Position numbers and translations under genes: made by a program. From Lachnospiraceae bacterium (lineage in GTDB: Bacteria; Bacillota; Clostridia; Lachnospirales; Lachnospiraceae): DNA of 24,306 bases. Below the pieces are notes generated by a model. That model ran no database searches, was not told the DNA's origin, and was given only the letters and a program-made list of their open reading frames with translations. Of the stretch, positions 14,921 to 20,682 are shown piece by piece (position 1 is the stretch's first letter; the number at the start of each line of letters is the position of its first letter). The DNA is taken from NCBI GenBank assembly GCA_900770785.1, contig CAAGLJ010000243.1, forward strand, positions 1-24,306, given 5' to 3'.

Positions 14921-14961
14921 GAAAAAGAGAGAAGGCTTTTGCCAACGCCCGATAAGGAAGT
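14921..14961 (+). repeat. Left terminal inverted repeat of the accessory element
   Basis: 41 nt that match, as reverse complement, 18350-18392. Shared blocks are AAAAAGAGAGAAGG at the outer side and CAACGCC plus GATAAGGAAGT at the inner side, with about six mismatches and two small length differences. Similarity may extend outward to 14908 (GGTTAAAGAA against GGTTTAAAGAA). Confidence 0.75.
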
Positions 14962-15011
14962 AATTTGAAAACACATTAGAACACTAACCATTATGGGCGT
15001 TGCAAAGGCTG

Positions 15012-15055
15012 AAGACACTGAGAAAGGTAGAAATACTTTTCTCGGTGTCTTTTTC
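15012..15055 (+). terminator. Strong intrinsic terminator inside the left end
   Basis: Fourteen-pair stem (AAGACACTGAGAAA with TTTCTCGGTGTCTT, one T-G pair), a loop of about 12 nt, followed by TTTTT. It would stop read-through from the host HPr-like gene into the element, or act as an attenuator for the small ORF at 15131. Confidence 0.82.
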
Positions 15056-15130
15056 TGTATAAAGAAATTAAATCACACATTCGCATTTGTCCTCTTAATT
15101 GCTTACTATATTCTCAAGGAGGTCAAAACT

Positions 15131-15304
15131 ATGCGAGAACAGAAATACTATTTGGCATTTGATGCGATTGAGCGAGGTATTATTATAAAAAGTCTGAACG
15201 AATTGCGTAACCGCTTGCTTTCGGAAGGTAGATATACAGACGCAGTAGATGAATTACTCATAAAATTTGCAAATGCCAAGAAAAGGAAATTTAAAATTAT
15301 ATAA
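15131..15304 (+). CDS. Small mobile-element-associated protein of unknown function
   Basis: 57 residues, starting MREQKYYLAFDAIERG, basic at the C-terminus (AKKRKFKII). Proteins of this look (a YYLAF start, a LRNRLLSEGRYTDAVDE middle and a basic tail) occur in clostridial conjugative and mobilizable elements; this is from memory and unchecked. AAGGAGG eight nt before the ATG at 15131 fixes the start. The longer frame from 14993 would read through the terminator hairpin and is rejected. It is followed 13 nt later by the tnpV pseudogene, probably on the same transcript. Confidence 0.65.
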   Translation: MREQKYYLAFDAIERGIIIKSLNELRNRLLSEGRYTDAVDELLIKFANAKKRKFKII

Positions 15305-15317
15305 GAAGGATAACACA

Positions 15318-15665
15318 ATGGCAAAATCAATCTTTGAAGAAATAGACGGTACATACGAAATGCAGGGAGATTATCGTATCCCTTACCTTACCAACCGAAA
15401 AGGAACAACCGATAGGCTTATTCGGGAAGCGGCATTTGCGGTACTTAAAGGAACATCACAGGATTACCTACACTAATTTGCTCACAAGCGGCAGGCTGAA
15501 CATTTACCTTGCTGACATTGACAGGTAGGCACAGGAACGATTGGAAACGCTTATAGAGAAGATGAAACAGGCACAGAATATAACGGAGCAGCTAAAGGCT
15601 GAAAACGCTTTAGAGTGGACAGGTCGAATGAATAATATTCGAGCGTGTGCGATGGAGCTTGTTAA
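15318..15665 (+). pseudogene. tnpV: tnpV remnant (frameshift plus nonsense codon)
   Basis: Starts MAKSIFEEIDGTYEMQGDYRIPYLT as in TnpV proteins of Tn4451-like elements. At about 15402 an extra G shifts the frame. The other frame continues EQPIGLFGKRHLRYLKEHH and TYTNLLTSGRLNIYLADIDR, then hits a TAG (15526-15528). After it the sequence goes on to AQERLETLIEKMKQAQNITE and GRMNNIRACAMELVN. Homology stops near 15665, just short of the usual C-terminus, where the truncated AbiE third gene begins. Two independent lesions and a clipped end mark it as non-functional. Confidence 0.82.
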
Positions 15666-15999
15666 TGTTCAATGTATCGAAAGCTTTTGTCTGCTCGAAA
15701 ATCGGAGCATAGGCAAGATTCATTGCCCTAATAGACTCTGAGATTGGAGAAACAATCCTTCTATATTCTTCGAGCACCGCAGTAGCACCGCCCGTAGATA
15801 GTTTTATAGTATTGAGTGTACTTTGTAGTTCCCTTACCGCCGCAAACGCTCCTGTTGTTTCCACTTTCAGTGCAGCAGTAACGGCGCTTGAAGATTGCAA
15901 TTCACGAATAGCAGTAAATGCACTATTTTCCTGCAATTTTCGTACAGCGTCAAGCGCAGGGGTATTTAATAAATCATAGTGATTGTTATTTATACTCAT
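15610..15999 (-). CDS. Third gene of the AbiE operon, 3'-truncated, with 12-residue repeats
   Basis: 129 residues, starting 12 nt after the abiEii stop with AGGAGG five nt before the ATG. Residues 15-62 form four tandem 12-residue units (ALDAVRKLQENS, AFTAIRELQSSS, AVTAALKVETTG, AFAAVRELQSTL), likely amphipathic helical. An extended segment with ISESIRAMNLAYAPIFEQ follows. From about residue 112 (nt 15665) the reading frame runs into antisense tnpV sequence, so the true C-terminus was lost at a recombination junction. I do not recognise the family. Its position suggests an accessory to the AbiE pair, but no function can be stated. It may be an expressed stable fragment or a pseudogene. Confidence 0.6.
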   Translation of the reverse strand: MSINNNHYDLLNTPALDAVRKLQENSAFTAIRELQSSSAVTAALKVETTGAFAAVRELQSTLNTIKLSTGGATAVLEEYRRIVSPISESIRAMNLAYAPIFEQTKAFDTLNINKLHRTRSNIIHSTCPL

Positions 16000-16011
16000 A
16001 AAGCCCTCCTA

Positions 16012-16908
16012 TTACATCCACTCGCCATTAGCGGCAGACCATTTTTCAGTAATTTCTTTGCCTTCGACCGCCGATGTAAACGGTTTTGACAAAAACGCCT
16101 TAATCATTTTAAGTACTGTACTGAAATCATCAGTCTTAGTATCAATCTTCCGACAGAATGCTTTCCATTTCTTCTGCATAGCAGAATCCTCTGCAAAACT
16201 CAGAACCTGTTCAAACTGTTCAATCGTAAAAGCGTGTCCACGATTCCCAAAAGTTTTATTGAGTGCCTCAGTAAGTACTTTGCCATCAAAATCAAATTTA
16301 TTGGCAAGATAGTAAATGTCATAATAATCCTTCATTCGGCTGGAAAATTCCATCAGACTGAGGATTGCATCTATCTTCTCAGCGATAGTTGTTTCAAGAG
16401 AATATGTATTTACCACCGGTACAGTAAAATCATCAAGCTGTGTCGGGATTTTTCTCTTTTCCTGTTTTGGTACGATAACATCACCCACACCGAAGTCTAT
16501 GCTAAACGGAGTTCGTGTGTTTTTAATACGAGCTACAATAGAAGCTCCAATACCGGAATATTTCTTAGCAACTGCAATGGGTGCAATATCTTTAATTTCA
16601 AAGATAATAAAATCATTACCGGTGGGCGTAGATATAATTTCTTCCAGAACAGATTTTAGCTGTTCTGGAGTGTTCGATACTCTCCGAAGAAGAAAATCCA
16701 CATCTACCGTTACTCTGCTGTCAAAATCGGTAACGGAGTAAATAAACAAACCACCTTTTAAGACAAGATTTTCTGCATATTTGGATTTTTCCAAACGGCG
16801 TAAAAATTCCTCCTGACAAAAAAGTTGCAGACAAAGCTGATAACTTCTGTCGCTTTCAGCAGCCTTATTTTTCAATCGTGCAAGCACAGACGCAGCAATA
16901 TCAGCCAT
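16012..16908 (-). CDS. abiEii: AbiEii/AbiGii-family nucleotidyltransferase toxin
   Basis: 298-residue toxin of type IV toxin-antitoxin/abortive-infection systems, a DNA polymerase beta-like nucleotidyltransferase. The characteristic LVLKGGLFIY (K51-G52-G53) is followed by RVTVDVDFLLRR, giving the DxD pair D69/D71. Later features are a FGVGDVIVP segment, the Lys-containing TIAEKIDAIL and the RMKDYYDIYYLA motif that AbiEii proteins share. No stop or frameshift is seen, so it appears intact. The start overlaps abiEi by 8 nt, giving coupled synthesis of antitoxin then toxin. AbiEii homologues are thought to inactivate tRNA or use GTP when phage infection upsets the balance; the exact substrate here is unknown. 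Confidence 0.92.
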   Translation of the reverse strand: MADIAASVLARLKNKAAESDRSYQLCLQLFCQEEFLRRLEKSKYAENLVLKGGLFIYSVTDFDSRVTVDVDFLLRRVSNTPEQLKSVLEEIISTPTGNDFIIFEIKDIAPIAVAKKYSGIGASIVARIKNTRTPFSIDFGVGDVIVPKQEKRKIPTQLDDFTVPVVNTYSLETTIAEKIDAILSLMEFSSRMKDYYDIYYLANKFDFDGKVLTEALNKTFGNRGHAFTIEQFEQVLSFAEDSAMQKKWKAFCRKIDTKTDDFSTVLKMIKAFLSKPFTSAVEGKEITEKWSAANGEWM

Positions 16909-17527
16909 TGAGCAACACCTCCATTACATTCATAACCTTTGCATAAAGTTTCATTTCTTTTGCGTATTTAGACAAATTTGCAAGATTCTTTTTTTCATCA
17001 TCAGCATAAGCGTGAACAGCTTTATTAAAAACTTCATTATCAAGCTTTGTACGATATTTGAAGCAGTCACAAATTGTTCGCTCTCTGTCGTATACGGGCA
17101 ACAACACACCATTAAAATCATCTGTGATTTTTCCGATTGTCAAAAACTCTTTTTGAATATAATAAGCCTTCATAGGAAATTCTCCTATGTTTTTTACGGC
17201 ACGGGATGCTGTTCTTGGCACAGCAATCGACCATTCACGGGGAGAAAAATCACTATATCCATAATGGAACAAAGCGGACTCTATACAGATAATTCCTTGC
17301 GGAAGCAACTCGTGTATTAACCATTCCTCCGTTATGCTATTACTTTGCGGAAGTTGATAAAATCCTCTGCGAATTCTTTCAATGATTCCTTCTTTACAAA
17401 AAGCTGCCACTTCGCATTTATTTATCCCGTTGGCAACAAAATCAGAAGTTTTTGCAATGCCGCCGTTATTTTCAATTACTTCTTTTAAAATTTCTTTTTT
17501 ATTCAAGCAGACACCAACTTTCTGCAC
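16901..17527 (-). CDS. abiEi: AbiEi-family antitoxin/transcriptional repressor
   Basis: 208 residues. The N-terminal winged helix (NGGIAKTSDFVANGINKCEV, then GIIERIRRGFYQLP) is typical of AbiEi antitoxin domains. The C-terminal part has GIICIESALFHYGYSDFSP, YDRERTICDCFKYRTKLD and a helical end. AbiEi proteins neutralise AbiEii without stable binding (type IV) and repress their own promoter. GTG at 17527 is taken as start, though no Shine-Dalgarno precedes it; the TTG at 17506 is an alternative. The promoter (17554-17582) places transcription start about 20 nt upstream of the GTG. The gene is complete and overlaps abiEii. Confidence 0.88.
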   Translation of the reverse strand: MQKVGVCLNKKEILKEVIENNGGIAKTSDFVANGINKCEVAAFCKEGIIERIRRGFYQLPQSNSITEEWLIHELLPQGIICIESALFHYGYSDFSPREWSIAVPRTASRAVKNIGEFPMKAYYIQKEFLTIGKITDDFNGVLLPVYDRERTICDCFKYRTKLDNEVFNKAVHAYADDEKKNLANLSKYAKEMKLYAKVMNVMEVLLNG

Positions 17528-17553
17528 ACAAGAAATAAATAATGTACGCAGTT

Positions 17554-17582
17554 ATTATAGTATAATATTTTGAAAAACGCAA
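17554..17582 (-). promoter_or_regulatory. Promoter of the abiE operon
   Basis: Minus strand TTGCGT (17582-17577), 17-nt spacer, perfect TATAAT (17559-17554). It is the only good promoter for the three-gene operon. Confidence 0.78.
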
Positions 17583-17591
17583 CGACTTAAT

Positions 17592-17617
17592 GCGGACAAT
17601 GTTTGAATTTTGTACGC
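17592..17617. promoter_or_regulatory. Candidate AbiEi operator (inverted repeat)
   Basis: GCGGACAA and TTGTACGC form an 8-nt inverted repeat with one mismatch and a 10-nt spacer, just upstream of the -35. A third copy of the half-site TGTACGC lies at 17543-17549, near the expected transcription start. AbiEi is known to bind inverted repeats in its own promoter; that this is the site is inference. Confidence 0.45.
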
Positions 17618-17697
17618 TAATAGTAATTTCCACAAAATATATAGTATACCCCACCCGCTTCAAAATATTCAAAAAAATCTTTTTGAAGTCTGTTTTC

Positions 17698-18291
17698 AGG
17701 ATTGGTATATTGCCCTGACTGTGGTGCAAAACTACACTTTGCCGCCGCTAAAAGTATGACACGAAACCAAGAACACTTCCGTTGTTCCAATTACAAGTCG
17801 GGGCGTGGCAGTTGCAGTGTTCACTATATCCGTGATGTAGTGCTTGAAAAAATCGTGTTTGAAGCCATAAGCTGTTTGGCGGACTTTGTGAAATGCCACG
17901 AACCTGTATTTCTGTATATGCTGGCGAAGAAAACAAACGCAATGCAGCAGAAAGAATACAAAAGACTTCAGCAGGCGGTGGAGCAAGGGAGGAAGTTGAC
18001 GACAGTCAGTAGACCTTGCAGGAAGCAAATCAAAAGGTAACGGATTTAAGGCTATTACTCCGTACCCTGCGTGAAATGACGGATATTACAAAGCTTACAC
18101 CAACTCTTGTAAATTCGCTTATTGAGCGTATCGAAGTTCACAACAACGATAAATCAAGCGGTCATTGTTATGTAAAGGTAGATATTTACTTTACGGCGGT
18201 AGGAATGATAGATATTCCTACTGAACAGGAAATTCTCGCTATGATGGAAGAAATACGGGAAAACCCGCAGGATTTCCGCTTTGTAGCATAA
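17698..18291 (+). pseudogene. C-terminal remnant of a large serine recombinase (TnpX type)
   Basis: Begins abruptly at GLVYCPDCGAKLHFAAAKS, the zinc-ribbon of large serine recombinases, and continues RCSNYKSGRGSC and VVLEKIVFEAISCLADF to about nt 17990. An internal deletion of roughly 50 codons with a frame change follows. The other frame resumes as EANQKVTDLRLLLRTLREMTDI and runs through the family C-terminus NSLIERIEVHNNDKSSGHCY to the normal stop at 18291. The N-terminal resolvase catalytic domain (about 380 residues) is missing, replaced at the left junction by the abiE promoter region. The remnant is inactive. In intact elements this gene is usually last before the right end, as here. 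Confidence 0.85.
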
Positions 18292-18303
18292 GGACAAAAG
18301 GAA

Positions 18304-18336
18304 ACGGTGCAACCCCATTTTTTGAGGTTACACCGT
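18304..18336 (-). terminator. Hairpin near the right end, best read on the minus strand
   Basis: Arms ACGGTGTAACC and GGTTGCACCGT (minus strand) pair over 11 positions with one G-U wobble, then TTTCCTTTT. On the plus strand the same position is a C-A mismatch and no U-tract follows. It is therefore a terminator for transcription coming from cstA, or a minus-strand guard for the element. Confidence 0.55.
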
Positions 18337-18349
18337 ACTCTACACAAAA

Positions 18350-18392
18350 ACTTCCTTATCTGGCGTTGCCACTTGCCCTTCTCTCTTTTTTC
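18350..18392 (-). repeat. Right terminal inverted repeat of the accessory element
   Basis: 43 nt, the reverse-complement partner of 14921-14961, with the ACTTCCTTATC block on the inner side and CTTCTCTCTTTTT on the outer side. It lies 22 nt from the cstA stop codon. Confidence 0.75.
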
Positions 18393-18414
18393 TTTAAACC
18401 TATTCAGTTAAAAT

Positions 18415-19923
18415 CTATGCGTTTGCCGCTTTTTTCTCAGCGCGCTTTTTACCCCAGATAAGAATGGAGATGGTGTAAGCTGCTGCTACAACAAAACCGA
18501 TGATATAAGATACATCCCAGGATAATCTGAAACCAATCTGTGCATTACAGATGAAGCTTACAGTATGGAAGGTATAGATGGTTGCCGGAATCATTGGCAT
18601 CCATACCCATTTTGCTTTACCATGCTCGAACATCCAGATAATGATACCCAGGAAGGCGAACAGTGCCAGAGTCTGATTGGACCATGCAAAATAACGCCAC
18701 AGAGTGGCAAAACCACTGGGATTGCTCTTAGCCCATACCAGAATAGCCGCTACGATGGCAAAGATAACGGCAGAAACGCCAAGCCGCTTTCCTTTAGTAC
18801 TCTGGTCAATATTGAAGGATTCGGTAATGGCCATACGCAGACTCCGAAGAGCGGTATCACCGGAGGTAACCGGCAGTACGATAACACCGATAATAGCGAT
18901 AGCACCGCCTACAGGACCAAGGAGGTTCTTACAAATCACGCCAACGGTAGAGGTAGCAAGGCTTGCATTTGCTTCCTGTAAAGCCAGGTTGTAAACACCC
19001 ATAGCAGCACCTGCCCAAACCATAGCGATGAAGCCTTCTACAACCATCATGTTATAGAATGTCATACGGCCTTCTCTTTCACTCTTCATGGTACGGGTGA
19101 TGATGGCTGTCTGGGAAGAATGGAACCCGGACAACAGACCACAGGCTACAGTGATGAAGAAAATAGGTATAAACCGGTTGGCAGTAAAGTAATCTGCATA
19201 GCTGAAATGCTGCTCTACTCCTTCGATTACCTGATATGCCATGGGGGAATCCCAAGCATCCCAAAGCTCAATCAGAGGGTAGCCTTTAAGAAACATTCCG
19301 ATAAAAACTCCGATTGCAGAGAACAACAGAACCAGACCGAAAATCGGATATATTCTTCCGATAATGGCATCTATAGGTAAAACGGTTGCTAAAAGATAAT
19401 ATGCAAAAATAACACCATAAATTACCCAGGTAGAAACAGAGGTAGCTTTGCCGTCAAAGCCAAAAATCTGGGTTGCGGCCAGGTCTCCCGGAGTATAGAT
19501 AAATACGGCACCTACCAGAAGAAGCAGCAGACTTAAGAAAACCTGATAGATGGCATAAATGGTCTTATTACTGTACTTACGAATCATATTGGGCATTTGG
19601 GTTCCTCCGTCACGAAGACAAATCATGCCGGAGAAATAGTCGTGCATTGCACCACCCAGAATATTTCCGAGAGGAATGGTGATGAAAGCAATAGGGCCAA
19701 AAAGGATACCCTGAATAGGGCCAAGGATTGGACCAGTACCTGCAATATTCAACAGGTTAATCAAGCTGTTTTTCCAACAGGGCATGGGGATGAAGTCAAC
19801 ACCATCTGCTTTGGTGTAACAAGGGGTTTTACGATCGTCGGGTACGAATATCTTGTCACAGAGTTTTCCATAAAAGAGAGCACCTAAAACAAGGATACCG
19901 ATACCAATAAAAAATGTAATCAT
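18415..19923 (-). CDS. cstA: Carbon starvation protein CstA (pyruvate/peptide transporter family)
   Basis: 502-residue multi-pass membrane protein of the CstA family, with roughly 13-15 hydrophobic segments. Family blocks seen: DGVDFIPMPCWKN, NIAGTGPILGPIQGILFGP, GGAMHDYFSGMICLRDGG, ACGLLSGFHSSQTAIITRT, LPVTSGDTALRSLRMAI and WRYFAWSNQTLALFAF. At 502 residues it is the short form (BtsT/CstA of E. coli are about 700). Family members import pyruvate or peptides when carbon is scarce; the substrate here is not shown. AAGGAG five nt before the ATG fixes the start. An approximately 85-nt leader, a TTGACA promoter and a palindrome lie upstream. Confidence 0.94.
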   Translation of the reverse strand: MITFFIGIGILVLGALFYGKLCDKIFVPDDRKTPCYTKADGVDFIPMPCWKNSLINLLNIAGTGPILGPIQGILFGPIAFITIPLGNILGGAMHDYFSGMICLRDGGTQMPNMIRKYSNKTIYAIYQVFLSLLLLLVGAVFIYTPGDLAATQIFGFDGKATSVSTWVIYGVIFAYYLLATVLPIDAIIGRIYPIFGLVLLFSAIGVFIGMFLKGYPLIELWDAWDSPMAYQVIEGVEQHFSYADYFTANRFIPIFFITVACGLLSGFHSSQTAIITRTMKSEREGRMTFYNMMVVEGFIAMVWAGAAMGVYNLALQEANASLATSTVGVICKNLLGPVGGAIAIIGVIVLPVTSGDTALRSLRMAITESFNIDQSTKGKRLGVSAVIFAIVAAILVWAKSNPSGFATLWRYFAWSNQTLALFAFLGIIIWMFEHGKAKWVWMPMIPATIYTFHTVSFICNAQIGFRLSWDVSYIIGFVVAAAYTISILIWGKKRAEKKAANA

Positions 19924-20013
19924 GTAAAGCTCCTTCCTTTCTTTTGTAATATAATAATTTTACAGTTAAAATAGAAATATTATGAGAAATATTCAACTTT
20001 AACCTGTGGCGAT

Positions 20014-20043
20014 AGCCTACCATATTTTATTGGATTTTGTCAA
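20014..20043 (-). promoter_or_regulatory. Promoter of cstA
   Basis: Minus strand perfect TTGACA (20043-20038), 18-nt spacer, poor TAGGCT -10 (20019-20014). A strong -35 with a weak -10 suggests control by a bound regulator. The leader downstream has CAGTTAAA and TTTAAC arms that could pair. Confidence 0.45.
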
Positions 20044-20060
20044 TAATAGTTACTATTATT
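20042..20060. promoter_or_regulatory. Perfect 19-bp palindrome upstream of cstA, candidate operator
   Basis: AATAATAGT-T-ACTATTATT is a perfect palindrome around one central base, overlapping the -35 edge of the cstA promoter by 2 bp. The position fits an activator or repressor site. No cognate regulator can be named. Being A/T-only except for two bases, chance is not excluded. Confidence 0.5.
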
Positions 20061-20176
20061 CTGTTATATTTATAAAAAAAATATAAAAAAATTGTTAAAA
20101 ATTACCTATGCAATAGAAATTACACAGGTAAACAGATATAAAAAAATACAAATCTTATTGGACTTAATAACGAAAA

Positions 20177-20204
20177 AAACCATAAGCCCCGGGCTTATGG
20201 TTTT
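20177..20204 (-). terminator. Terminator after the YjfB-like gene
   Basis: CCATAAGCCC/GGGCTTATGG (10 bp) around one C, extended by A/T pairs and followed on the minus strand by seven T. It starts a dozen nt after the YjfB-like stop. As TTTT also follows on the plus strand it may act both ways. Confidence 0.8.
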
Positions 20205-20215
20205 GGGAAACTGCA

Positions 20216-20407
20216 TTATACCAGCATATCAAAGTTGGAACCAATATGAGGATTGACAGAACGCTCCATAGAAGCGGCATCCATCATCTTCATCAGTCCC
20301 TGTCCCATGGAATCCATGGTCTCTAATGATTTGTTCAGCATAGCGGTTCCCACAGTGGTGAGGCTCATGCTTTGAGCTTTGGCTGTAGATACAGAACAAA
20401 CATCCAT
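20216..20407 (-). CDS. YjfB-family putative motility protein
   Basis: 63-residue protein MDVCSVSTAKAQSMS..., with a helical middle (LNKSLETMDSMGQGLMKMM) and the YjfB-family ending SVNPHIGSNFDMLV. YjfB proteins are small, of unknown mechanism, and belong to the motility regulon in Bacillus. The longer frame up to 20491 is rejected because GAGGTGGG lies just before the ATG at 20407. A sigma-28-type promoter 110-135 nt upstream supports a flagellar link. The gene stands alone between terminator and promoter. Confidence 0.75.
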   Translation of the reverse strand: MDVCSVSTAKAQSMSLTTVGTAMLNKSLETMDSMGQGLMKMMDAASMERSVNPHIGSNFDMLV

Positions 20408-20515
20408 ATCCCACCTCTTTCTGCCGTATAAACGGCTGGTTATATTTATAGAGATTTTTCTATTACTACTACAGATATTTATTTGTATCAAAACAGAAAA
20501 ATTTCTATATTTTTA

Positions 20516-20543
20516 TTATCGGCTGTGGAAAAGAAAGGGTTTA
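20516..20543 (-). promoter_or_regulatory. Sigma-28 (SigD/FliA) type promoter of the YjfB-like gene
   Basis: Minus strand TAAA (20543-20540), 16-nt spacer, then GCCGATAA (20523-20516), an exact match to the sigma-28 -10 element. A leader of about 100 nt follows before the start codon. Confidence 0.72.
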
Positions 20544-20585
20544 GGTCGAAAAAATAAAGATTTTTCACTTTCCATTTAAGCAGGA

Positions 20586-20604
20586 TTGCAGGCAATACCT
20601 GCAA
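20586..20604. promoter_or_regulatory. Inverted repeat upstream of the WecG-like promoter
   Basis: TTGCAGG-CAATA-CCTGCAA, perfect 7-bp arms, 16 nt upstream of the -35 at 20621. CAGG recurs on both sides (20580-20583 and 20608-20612). It may be a regulator site for either divergent gene. Confidence 0.4.
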
Positions 20605-20620
20605 GATGCAGGGGTTTAGA

Positions 20621-20649
20621 TTGAAATTCCCGGTATTTTTTGCTATACT
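20621..20649 (+). promoter_or_regulatory. Sigma-A promoter of the WecG-like gene
   Basis: TTGAAA (20621-20626), 17-nt spacer, TATACT (20644-20649), preceded by TGC giving an extended -10. Confidence 0.8.
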
Positions 20650-20682
20650 ATTACAAATTTCTGCTAAGAAAGAGAAGGGGAA

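Larger units (their letters stand above)
14921..18392. mobile_element. Degenerate integrative element (serine-recombinase/TnpV type) carrying an AbiE system
   Basis: About 3.5 kb bounded by imperfect inverted repeats. In order it holds a strong terminator, a small mobile-element ORF, a tnpV pseudogene, the minus-strand AbiE cargo with a truncated third gene, a recombinase C-terminal remnant and a hairpin. tnpV and the large serine recombinase are partners in Tn4451-type mobilizable elements, so the ends and genes agree. The recombinase has lost its catalytic domain and tnpV has two lesions, so the element cannot move by itself. Flanking host genes (HPr-like and cstA) are intact, placing the insertion between their 3' ends. 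No clear target duplication is seen. The interior is visibly more A+T-rich than the host genes. Confidence 0.72.

Noticed and set aside
14993..15304. Longer version (103 codons) of the small mobile-element ORF
   Set aside because: Its first part reads through the strong terminator hairpin at 15012-15055 and has no ribosome site; the ATG at 15131 has AAGGAGG.
16234..16741. Plus-strand open frames opposite abiEii
   Set aside because: Shadows of the toxin gene; no ribosome sites or domains.
18565..19887. Several plus-strand open frames opposite cstA
   Set aside because: Antisense to a clear transporter gene; composition reflects the hydrophobic codons on the other strand.
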